From NCBI GenBank assembly GCA_902762785.1, contig CACWPL010000005.1:1-64000 (forward strand): DNA of 64,000 nucleotides. Direction: 5' to 3'. The notes beneath the pieces were generated by a model that was given only the letters and a program-made list of their open reading frames with translations, searched no databases and was not told the origin of the DNA. Below are positions 42,957-50,398 of the stretch, in pieces (within the stretch, counting starts at the first letter, position 1; each line of letters starts with the position of its first letter). The stretch is from an uncultured Ruminococcus sp. (GTDB lineage Bacteria > Bacillota > Clostridia > Oscillospirales > Ruminococcaceae). A program made the translations under genes and the position numbers.

Positions 42957-44515
42957 ACGACAACTATGAGACACTTTACCACCTTCCGGAGGGCACGCCG
43001 CAGACTGAGCCCCCTGCGCGGGAGCCTGTCACCTATACCAAGGCCGAGCGGCTCCTTGCGGTGGGAGCGTTCGCGGCGGGCATCGGCGTCGTGCGGCTCG
43101 CGATGTACCATGCCTCCGGCGTGCTGACGACGCTGCTCTTCTGGGCGATCTTCGCCGGACAGCTCGTCTTCCTGAAAAAGAACGGCCAGACCCTCGACCG
43201 CACGGCCAAGCTCTGGGCGGGCGTGCTGTTCCTGTTCTCGTGCGTCTTCACGGTCACGGCGAGCGGGCTCCTCAAGGCGCTGACCGTTATCTTCCTGCTG
43301 ATGGCCGGGACGCTCTTCCTCCTGCGGCAGACGTCCCCGGAGGGCGTGCTGCGGTTTTTGCCGGTGTCGCTGGCGCTGTCCGTCTGTGCGATGCCGTTCG
43401 CGAATTACGCGACGCCCTTTGTCGCGGTCACGAGCGGCGCACGGTCGTCGGGCGTGTGGAAGAAGGTCGGCTATGTCGCGCTCGGACTGCTCTTCGCCGT
43501 CCCGCTGACGGCCATCGTGGGCGCGCTCCTGTGCAGCGCGGACGATGGCCTGTCCGACATGATCGACCGGCTCCTCCAGACGCCGCCCGAGGCGGTCATG
43601 ACCTTCATCCCCCACGCGATCGGCGGCGTGCTGATCGGTGCGGGGATCTGCAGCGCCGTGTTCGCGTCTGTGCGGCGGACGATCGTCCTCGATGCCGCGT
43701 CGACCGACAAGACGCTCGTGAGCCTGCGCTTCGTCCCGCCGCTCTTCCTGTATAGCGCAGTCACGCCGCTGTGCGTGCTGTTCGTCCTCTACATCATCTC
43801 CCAGGCGAGCTACTTTCTCGGCGGCTTCACCGGCCAGACCGGCTCGCTCACCTACGCGGAGTACGCACGCAAGGGCTTTTTCGAGCTCTGCGCCGTCTGC
43901 TGCATCTCCCTCGCGGTCATCGCAGCGATGGGCTTTTTCGCAAAGCGCGGGGAGGACGGGCGCCGTCCGGTCGTGCTCAGGATCTATGCGGCGTTCCTCT
44001 CGCTCGCGTCCCTCTTCATCGCGGGAACGGCGCTCGCCAAGATGTTCCTCTACATCCGCATCTTCGGGATGACGCAGATGCGCGTGTACACGAGCTGGTT
44101 CATCCTCCTGCTGGTCATCGGCTTCATCTCGCTCCTCCTCCGGCAGATCTGGGAGCGCCTGCCCCTCGGGAGGATCGCGGCGGCCGCCTTCACGATCATG
44201 TTCGGCCTGCTCTGCTTTTCGCGGCCTGACGCCTGGATCACGCGGTACAATGCCGAGCAGTACCTCGCCGGACATCTTGAGGAATTCGACACGGACGTCC
44301 TCATCGGCAGCGAGCTCTCCGACGATGCCTGGGCAGCGCTGACTTCCTATGACAGCGCCACCCTCGCCCGCCTGAGCGAGAAGATCTACCAGAAGAACGT
44401 CAAGAACGACCGCCTGGCCAAGGACCTGCGCACCGTCCTCAAGGACTATCCCACCCATCTGGACATGTGGGAGCGGATGAACGTCTCTGCGTGGCAGATC
44501 CTCCTGTACCGATGA
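42953..44515 (+). CDS. DUF4173/DUF4153-like multispanning membrane protein
   Basis: A 520-residue protein with an N-terminal cytoplasmic tail and about eleven transmembrane segments. The block LTYAEYARKGFFELCAVCCI followed by IFGMTQMRVYTSWF is characteristic of the DUF4173 and related DUF4153 families. A C-terminal soluble domain (from about residue 430, NAEQYLAGHLEEFD) follows. Function unknown. It starts by ATGA overlap with the DUF2809 gene and ends by ATGA overlap with the radical SAM gene. Confidence 0.8.
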   Translation: MNDNYETLYHLPEGTPQTEPPAREPVTYTKAERLLAVGAFAAGIGVVRLAMYHASGVLTTLLFWAIFAGQLVFLKKNGQTLDRTAKLWAGVLFLFSCVFTVTASGLLKALTVIFLLMAGTLFLLRQTSPEGVLRFLPVSLALSVCAMPFANYATPFVAVTSGARSSGVWKKVGYVALGLLFAVPLTAIVGALLCSADDGLSDMIDRLLQTPPEAVMTFIPHAIGGVLIGAGICSAVFASVRRTIVLDAASTDKTLVSLRFVPPLFLYSAVTPLCVLFVLYIISQASYFLGGFTGQTGSLTYAEYARKGFFELCAVCCISLAVIAAMGFFAKRGEDGRRPVVLRIYAAFLSLASLFIAGTALAKMFLYIRIFGMTQMRVYTSWFILLLVIGFISLLLRQIWERLPLGRIAAAAFTIMFGLLCFSRPDAWITRYNAEQYLAGHLEEFDTDVLIGSELSDDAWAALTSYDSATLARLSEKIYQKNVKNDRLAKDLRTVLKDYPTHLDMWERMNVSAWQILLYR

Positions 44516-45459
44516 ACGCGCGCAGTCCCTTCGTCTATTCGGACGACAACAAGCGCTACCACACCCTCGCCTACCACGACCGCCATGTCCACGGGCGGCG
44601 GCTCTGGAAGGCCGTGCTCGACGGCGGGTGTTCCTGTCCCAACCTCGACGGCACCTGCGGCACGGGCGGATGTGCGTTCTGTGACGGCGGGAGCGGGGCG
44701 TTCACGCAGCCGCTGCCCCTCGCAGCGCAGCTCGGGCTCGAGGCCGCGCGGATCCGCTGCCGTGCGCCGGACGCCGGGATCGTCGCCTATTTCCAACCGC
44801 ACACGAACACCTATGCGCCCCTCCCCCGTCTGCGCGAGATGTATGAGACGGCGCTGGCGTATCCGGGCGTGGTGGGGCTCGCGGTCGGGACGCGGCCGGA
44901 CTGCCTCCCGCCGGACGTCCTCGACCTGCTGTCGGAGATGCACGCGCGCACGCGCCTGACCGTGGAGCTCGGTCTCCAGACCGTCCATGACCGCACGGCG
45001 GAGGGCTTCGGGCGGGGGTATGGGTATGACGTGTTCCTGCGCAGCTACGCGGCTTTGCAGGCGCGCGGCATCCGCACCTGCGTCCACCTCATCAACGGCC
45101 TGCCCGGTGAGACGGCAGACGACATGGTCGAGACGGCACGCGTCCTCGGGCAGCTCCGTCCGCAGGCCGTCAAGCTCCAGCTCCTGCACATCCTCGTCGG
45201 CACGCGCTATGCGGACGCGTACCGCCGGGGCGAGATCGTGCCGCTGACACAGGCGCAGTATCTCGACATCCTCGTGCGGCAATTGGAGGTCCTCCCGCCG
45301 GAGACGGTCATCGAGCGTGTCACCGGCGACGGAGAGAAAGCCCGCCTCCTTGCGCCGCTCTGGAGCATGGACAAGCGCAGTACCCTCGGCGGCCTCGACA
45401 AGGCACAGGTCCTGGCGGGGTCGTGGCAGGGCAAGGCGTATCGGGAGGATGTGCCGTGA
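44512..45459 (+). CDS. TIGR01212 (YhcC-type) radical SAM protein
   Basis: A 315-residue radical SAM protein. The cysteine region GGCSCPNLDGTCGTGGCAFC matches the YhcC/TIGR01212 motif, followed by YFQPHTNTYAPL and VGLAVGTRPDCLPPDVLDLL, ELGLQTVHDRT and HLINGLPGET. The substrate is unknown. It is translationally coupled to the preceding membrane protein although a functional link is not obvious. Confidence 0.9.
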   Translation: MNARSPFVYSDDNKRYHTLAYHDRHVHGRRLWKAVLDGGCSCPNLDGTCGTGGCAFCDGGSGAFTQPLPLAAQLGLEAARIRCRAPDAGIVAYFQPHTNTYAPLPRLREMYETALAYPGVVGLAVGTRPDCLPPDVLDLLSEMHARTRLTVELGLQTVHDRTAEGFGRGYGYDVFLRSYAALQARGIRTCVHLINGLPGETADDMVETARVLGQLRPQAVKLQLLHILVGTRYADAYRRGEIVPLTQAQYLDILVRQLEVLPPETVIERVTGDGEKARLLAPLWSMDKRSTLGGLDKAQVLAGSWQGKAYREDVP

Positions 45460-45926
45460 GACGGGCCATCCTGGGCATCGTGCTCGGTGCGTTGCTGTTG
45501 GTCATCCTGCGGATGTATCAGACGCAGGACAGCACGATCGCGCGGCATCTCCTAAAGCAGAATGAGGCCGCGCTCGAGGCGGTCGTCTCCGCGATGCGCG
45601 AGGACTATGTCCCGGGGACGACCGAGCGCCGCTATACTGCCGAAGACCTCGCCCGTCTGACCGCCATCCCCGCACAGCAGGACGAAAGTGACGTACTGTT
45701 CCATGCGACACATGTCTATTATGATAAGGACGGCCGGATGCTCGTGCAGCTCCTCGCCCGCCGGACGGACCATGAGGACGGGGACTATCGGTCGCTGTAT
45801 CTCTATTACATCGACGAGGGATACGACGGCGCCGGCATCCCCCAGGCCGCCCGGATGACCGGGAAGGACCTTCCCGCGCTCGGCGGCGGATGGTACTGGT
45901 GGTCACGGAGGGAGCATCGAGGATAG
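45456..45926 (+). CDS. Membrane-anchored small protein, unknown
   Basis: A 156-residue protein beginning with a GTG that overlaps the radical SAM stop (GTGA). Residues 4-18 form an N-terminal anchor or uncleaved signal (AILGIVLGALLLVIL). The remaining domain is soluble and probably extracellular, with THVYYDKDGRMLVQLLARRT and DYRSLYLYYIDEGYDG. No family recognised. It is the last clear gene before the tandem repeat. Confidence 0.72.
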   Translation: MRRAILGIVLGALLLVILRMYQTQDSTIARHLLKQNEAALEAVVSAMREDYVPGTTERRYTAEDLARLTAIPAQQDESDVLFHATHVYYDKDGRMLVQLLARRTDHEDGDYRSLYLYYIDEGYDGAGIPQAARMTGKDLPALGGGWYWWSRREHRG

Positions 45927-45931
45927 AAGGA

Positions 45932-46190
45932 GCGTGACCGAACGGAGCGCAGCGGAGTGAGGTTTAGCCCCAATGCTTCCGGCGGCCTGTGCCCGAGGGG
46001 GTATGGGGGAACAGGCCGCTATTGGGGCGTGACCGAACGGAGCGCAGCGGAGTGAGGTTTCGCCCCAATGTTTCCGGCGGCCTGTGCCCGAGGGGGTATG
46101 GGGGAACAGGCCGCTATTGGGGCGTGACCGAACGGAGCGCAGCGGAGTGAGGTTTAGCCCCAATGTTTCCGGCGGCCTGTGCCCCCATTA
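45932..46190. repeat. 95-bp tandem repeat, 2.7 copies, with large inverted repeat
   Basis: Copies start at 45932, 46027 and 46122 with GCGTGACCGAACGGAGCGCA; the third stops after about 70 bp. The copies differ at only one or two positions (TTTAG versus TTTCG; ATGC versus ATGT). Each full unit holds a long imperfect stem: GCCCCAAT-...-GGCGGCCTGT on the left pairs with ACAGGCCGC-T-ATTGGGGC on the right. The region fills the gap between two hypothetical genes. It is not coding by codon pattern. Confidence 0.9.
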
Positions 46191-46204
46191 GAAAGGAGTC
46201 CAAG

Positions 46205-47104
46205 ATGGCTGATCTGAAATATCTGCTCGCCTGCGGTCTTTACGGCCTTGTGATGGTCGGGACGGGGGCGCTGTTCATCTGGGGGATGCGGCAGCTCAGC
46301 GCGTCGCGGGCGGAGATCGCACGCCACGACCGCGAGGCCCCCACTGACGATACCGCCCATGAGCCGCCTCCGCGCGAGCGCGGCAAGGGCCTGATGCTCG
46401 CGGCGGCCGCGCTGCTGTTCTGCATCCCGATGGTGCCGATGATGGCGATGCAGGAGCTGCACCTCCTCGACGCCGACACCGTGCTCGCCGTCCAAACGCA
46501 AAGCATCGCCCAGATCATGGCCGCGCTCTCCTCGTGGGAGCGGATGGCGATGGTGGTCATCGGGATCGTCCTGTTCATCCCGCCCAAGCGGCATGATGCG
46601 AAGGGGGACGTCATCCGGGATCCGTCCCGCCGCGGGTGCTTGCGTCTCCTCGCCGTGCTCGCTGTCTGCTTCCTCTGCGTCGCGGGCGTCCTGTTCTACG
46701 CGATGCTGGGATTCGTGGCCAAGAGCAAGGTGAGCTCGCTCTGGACGAACGCAAAAATGGCGTTTCAAGTCGTGCAGACCTACCGCACAGAGAACGAGGA
46801 GGAGGATCTCGGGATGCCGCCCCTGACCACCCACATCCGCTGCGTCGGCACGGTCGGCGACGATCTCGATGGGTATTTCGACTACTATTTCCACGACGCG
46901 GTCGGCAAATGGATCGCGCTGGTGGTCGATGAGAAGGGGGCGCCGCAGTACATCCTCTTCTCGAACAGCGAGATCACGAGCTACCAGATCCCCCCGGAGG
47001 ACGAGGCAAGACGCATCTACCAGAACCCCTTCCGCCCGGACGACACCGCCATCGGCGTCTTTGAGTCCAAGGGACTGGTGAGCGGGCGGGACACGCCGCG
47101 CTGA
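46205..47104 (+). CDS. Membrane protein of unknown function
   Basis: A 299-residue protein with three or four transmembrane segments in the first 180 residues (ACGLYGLVMVGTGALFIWGM; LMLAAAALLFCIPMVPMMAM; MVVIGIVLFIP; LLAVLAVCFLCVAGVLFYAM) and a soluble C-terminal domain (DLDGYFDYYFHDAVGKWIAL). No family recognised. AGAAAGGAG lies seven bases before the ATG at 46205, directly behind the tandem repeat. It may be an extension of the preceding operon or separately transcribed. Confidence 0.72.
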   Translation: MADLKYLLACGLYGLVMVGTGALFIWGMRQLSASRAEIARHDREAPTDDTAHEPPPRERGKGLMLAAAALLFCIPMVPMMAMQELHLLDADTVLAVQTQSIAQIMAALSSWERMAMVVIGIVLFIPPKRHDAKGDVIRDPSRRGCLRLLAVLAVCFLCVAGVLFYAMLGFVAKSKVSSLWTNAKMAFQVVQTYRTENEEEDLGMPPLTTHIRCVGTVGDDLDGYFDYYFHDAVGKWIALVVDEKGAPQYILFSNSEITSYQIPPEDEARRIYQNPFRPDDTAIGVFESKGLVSGRDTPR

Positions 47105-47119
47105 ATCACACAAAACGAC

Positions 47120-47161
47120 GCCCCCGATGGCTCTGTGGCCAAAGGGGGCGCTGCTTTTTTT
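47120..47161. terminator. Bidirectional terminator between convergent genes
   Basis: GCCCCCGAT-GGC-TCTGT-GGCC-AAAGGGGGC followed by GCTGCTTTTTTT on the plus strand; the minus strand has a shorter T-run. The same sequence type recurs at 41375. Confidence 0.85.
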
Positions 47162-47169
47162 ACGACACG

Positions 47170-47856
47170 TCATACCCCGTACTTCACTCGGATCCGCTCG
47201 AGCTTTTCGCCGAAGGGACGGGCGAGGACGGTGAGGAACAGCACGTTCGCGAGGACGTAGGAGACCGTGTACGGGATGGCCGTGACGAGGGCGGCGAGGT
47301 AGAGCTTCGGGACGAACGTCCCGGCGTCCCAGAGCACCGTCCAGATGTCCATGATGAAGGAATACAGCACCCCGCAGACGATCCCATAGACGAGGAGCGC
47401 GGCGCGGCGCCTTTTGAGCGGCTCGGCGAGGATGCCAGCAAAATAGCCGATCAGGCCCCACGCGAGCATCTGGAACACCGTCCACGGTCCCTGTCCGAAG
47501 TACAGGTTCGAGAGGACGGCGGACAGTGCCCCGACCAGGAATCCCGCCTCGCGCCCGATGTAGAGCGCCGTCAGGATGGTCAGCGCCTGGATGGGCTTGA
47601 GGATAGGCAGGAACCGTCCCGCGAAGCAGAGCGCCGTCATGACCGCGACGATCACGATGCGGCGCGTCCCCGTGCGCCTGCGCTCGAAGCCCGCCGCGAA
47701 CAGCAGGAGCGAGAGCGCCGCCGCCGCGACCGCCAGCACCAGCACGCGCCGTTCGTCCGCCGCATACGCCCCCGCAAGCGCCAGCAGCGGGATCAGCACG
47801 AATGGGACCGTCCAGCGGATCGTCTGGCGGAGGCGTTCGTTTCGGATGGTCAGCAT
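47170..47856 (-). CDS. ECF transporter S component (probable cobalamin)
   Basis: A 228-residue membrane protein with about eight hydrophobic segments. Two N-terminal helices precede the six-helix S domain, which has IVIVAVMTALCFAGRFLPIL and GREAGFLVGALSAVLSNLYFGQGPW, the typical ECF S-component core, and ends in a Gly/Leu-rich region. Substrate specificity cannot be read directly; cobalamin is inferred from the riboswitch and the transcobalamin-like partners of the operon. It overlaps the ATPase gene by 7 bp. Confidence 0.85.
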   Translation of the reverse strand: MLTIRNERLRQTIRWTVPFVLIPLLALAGAYAADERRVLVLAVAAAALSLLLFAAGFERRRTGTRRIVIVAVMTALCFAGRFLPILKPIQALTILTALYIGREAGFLVGALSAVLSNLYFGQGPWTVFQMLAWGLIGYFAGILAEPLKRRRAALLVYGIVCGVLYSFIMDIWTVLWDAGTFVPKLYLAALVTAIPYTVSYVLANVLFLTVLARPFGEKLERIRVKYGV

Positions 47857-49487
47857 GACGGCACCTCCGGGGCGTTCGCGCGGAGGAGGGCGGCGGCATC
47901 GTCCACCGTGACCGCGCCGTCGTAGTAGCCGCGGGTCATGCGGCTCACGGCGGTGGTGTAGAAGCTGTTCTCGGAGAAGAACGCGCGCGGTGTCCCGGCC
48001 GAGACGATCCGTCCGCCGAAGCACATCGCGCACCGATCGGCCAGGACCGCCGCGAACTCGACGTCGTGCGTCACGGCCACGATCGTCACGCCATCCTCCC
48101 GCAGTCGCCGCAGGACGGCCGCGATGTCCTCACGCGCGTGCGCGTCGAGGCCCTTGGTCGGCTCGTCGAGGAGAAGGAGCCGGGGCTTCGCGGCCAGCAC
48201 CTTCGCGAGCGCCGCGAGCTGCTGCTCCCCGCCGGAGAGGTCGTAGGGATGGCGGTCGAGGAGGGGCGTGACGTCGAAAGGTAGCGCCGCCGGATCTGCC
48301 CCCGCGTCCTCCAGCTCCGCCCGGACCGTGCTGTGGACGAAGAGCGTCTGCACGTCCTGCGGGAGCATCGCGAGGCAGTTCTGATAGAGCGTGCGTCCCG
48401 GATAGCGCCGGAGGGGCTTGCCGAAGACGGTGACGCTGCCGCTGTAGAGCCGCAGGAGCCCCGCGGCGGCGCGCAGGAGCGTGGATTTGCCGGAGCCGTT
48501 CTCCCCGAGGATGCACAGGATCTCGTTCTCGCAGACGTCGAGGTCGAGGCCGCGCAGGACGTCCGGGAGGCGGCGCTCGTAGCGGAAGCAGGCCTCGCGG
48601 AGGGACAGGACGGGACGGCGCGGGCGATCCTCGGACGTCTCCGGGAGCGAGCGGACGGTGTTGCCATAGTGCGTCTCCACGAACTGCCGCCCCTCCCGGA
48701 CGGTCAGCGGCGCGGTGCCGGTTCCGTCCACGGCCGTCCAGAGGCGGGCGGCGGCGGGCATCCCGCAGAGGATGCGCGGGGCGTCCCGGAGCGCGGGGAC
48801 GGCGGCGGCGGGCGGTGCGAGCGTGCGGATCCGGCCGGCCTCCATGACCATGAGACGGTCGCAGAGCGGCACGGCCTCCTCGAGGCGATGCTCGCAGAGG
48901 ATGACCGTCAGGCCCAGCTCGCGGTTGAGCCGATGGACGGTGTGCAGGAGGCTCGCCGCGGCGATGGGGTCGAGCTGGGCGGTCGGCTCGTCGAGGATGA
49001 GGAGTTGCGGCTGCATGACCATGACGGCGGCGAGGCTCAAAAGCTGCTTCTGCCCGCCGGAGAGGGTCGCCGTGTCCCGCTCGTACCACGCGCCGATGCC
49101 GAAATAGCTCGCCATCTCGGCCACGCGCCGCGCGATGGCGTCCTGCGGGACGTGCAGGCTCTCGAGCCCGAACGCCAGCTCGTGCCAGACCTTGTCCGTC
49201 ACGATCTGCTGCTCCGGCCGCTGCATGACATACCCGACCGCCGCGGCCGAGGCGCGTTCCCCGCGCGTCTCCGGGGGGGCGCCGTCGAGGAGGATGCGGC
49301 CCGTGCGCGTGCCGTTGGGGGCGAGCTCGTGCTTGAGCAGGCGCAGGAGCGTCGTCTTGCCGCTGCCGGTCGCGCCGCACAGCACGAGCAGCTCCCCGCG
49401 TTCGACCGTGAACGAGATGTCCCGGATCGCCGGGGCGTCACAGCCGGGATAGGTGAAGGTGAGATCCTGGACCTCGAGCAGTGCCAA
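47850..49487 (-). CDS. Fused ECF transporter ATPase (EcfA1-EcfA2)
   Basis: A 545-residue fusion of two ABC ATPases that energise the ECF transporter. Domain 1: Walker A GATGSGKTTLLRLL, signature LSGGQKQLLSLA, Walker B LLILDEPTAQLDP. Domain 2 (from about residue 290): Walker A GENGSGKSTLLRAAAG, signature LSGGEQQLAALA, Walker B LLLLDEPTKGLDA. Each has a Q-loop and H-loop. I start at the TTG at 49487, five bases after the strong AAAGGAGGTG site; an ATG at 49511 overlaps the ecfT stop but lies upstream of that site. Confidence 0.9.
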   Translation of the reverse strand: MALLEVQDLTFTYPGCDAPAIRDISFTVERGELLVLCGATGSGKTTLLRLLKHELAPNGTRTGRILLDGAPPETRGERASAAAVGYVMQRPEQQIVTDKVWHELAFGLESLHVPQDAIARRVAEMASYFGIGAWYERDTATLSGGQKQLLSLAAVMVMQPQLLILDEPTAQLDPIAAASLLHTVHRLNRELGLTVILCEHRLEEAVPLCDRLMVMEAGRIRTLAPPAAAVPALRDAPRILCGMPAAARLWTAVDGTGTAPLTVREGRQFVETHYGNTVRSLPETSEDRPRRPVLSLREACFRYERRLPDVLRGLDLDVCENEILCILGENGSGKSTLLRAAAGLLRLYSGSVTVFGKPLRRYPGRTLYQNCLAMLPQDVQTLFVHSTVRAELEDAGADPAALPFDVTPLLDRHPYDLSGGEQQLAALAKVLAAKPRLLLLDEPTKGLDAHAREDIAAVLRRLREDGVTIVAVTHDVEFAAVLADRCAMCFGGRIVSAGTPRAFFSENSFYTTAVSRMTRGYYDGAVTVDDAAALLRANAPEVPSC

Positions 49488-49507
49488 AGCGGCACCTCCT
49501 TTCTGCG

Positions 49508-50398
49508 TCATCTTTCATATACGGCATGCCCCTGCCGCCACCGCCACCGCAGATGCACCACGCCCTGGAGCACGGACGGCAGCAGCACGAGCGCCCCATA
49601 CGCGGCGAGCCCCGCCGTCCCCAGGAGGGAGCGCGGCGCGGTCTCGATCGTCGGATAGAACACGATCCGCAGCGCCCCGCGGACGATGGCCGCCGCCGTG
49701 ATGCCCGCGAGGACGGACGTCAGCAGGAGCAGGCATGCGTCGTCCCGGCGGAAGCGGTGGATGGAGAAGTGCGTCCGGCGCCCCGTCCCGGATCCGCGGG
49801 CGGCCATGGAGTCCGCGGTGATGATGCCGTTCTCGAGCGCCCAGGTCATGACGATGTCGAACACGCGCAGGTCCTCGCGGGTGCGGTCGATGATGTTGTC
49901 GCTCTTGTAGTACCCGACCGCCCGCTGCGCCTCCCGCACGCGCCGCGCCTGCCCCGAAAAGAGCGGGATGAAGCGCAGCGTCATGGACACGATCAGCGCC
50001 AGCTTCGGCGAGATGCTCCCGAACACGCACAGCAGCTTCTCGCTCGTCATGATCCGCGTGAACGAGCGGAGCCAGTAGAGCACCGCGAGGATCATGACCG
50101 CCGCGTTCAGGCCGTAGAGCAGCGATTCGAGCGTCACGGGCAGGTCGTTGATGACGACGAGCACGGTCGCGCCGTTGTGGGAGGTCAGCGGGTTGACGAG
50201 CGTGAGGACGGCCAGCAGCACCAGCGAGGCCGCGTGGGACTGCCAGCGTCCCGCCCCGCCCCCCGCGAAGCAGAACACCACCGCTCCCACCAGCGACAGC
50301 ACCAGCAGCGCCGGGTGGGAGCAGAACATCGTGAGTCCCGCGGCCGCGAGGAAGTAGAGCGTGATCGTCAGGGGGTGCAGCTCATCGAGGGTGCGCAT
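49508..50398 (-). CDS. ECF transporter transmembrane component (EcfT)
   Basis: A 296-residue T component that couples the ATPases to the S component. Five or six hydrophobic segments are seen, with the first coupling-helix motif in DNIIDRTREDLRVFDIVMTW-like position and the second ARG motif in ADSMAARGSGTGRRTHF (AxRSxGxG type). The ATG at 50398 follows GGAGG by six bases and shares one base with the upstream stop (TGATG). Confidence 0.88.
   Translation of the reverse strand: MRTLDELHPLTITLYFLAAAGLTMFCSHPALLVLSLVGAVVFCFAGGGAGRWQSHAASLVLLAVLTLVNPLTSHNGATVLVVINDLPVTLESLLYGLNAAVMILAVLYWLRSFTRIMTSEKLLCVFGSISPKLALIVSMTLRFIPLFSGQARRVREAQRAVGYYKSDNIIDRTREDLRVFDIVMTWALENGIITADSMAARGSGTGRRTHFSIHRFRRDDACLLLLTSVLAGITAAAIVRGALRIVFYPTIETAPRSLLGTAGLAAYGALVLLPSVLQGVVHLRWRWRQGHAVYER

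Noticed and set aside
45903..46163. Protein-coding repeat gene on the minus strand across the tandem repeat
   Set aside because: The open frame exists only because the 95-bp units repeat; it has no ribosome site and its product is a duplicated low-complexity peptide.
45932..46190. CRISPR array
   Set aside because: The 95-bp units are contiguous and nearly identical, with no unique spacers, and no cas gene is present.
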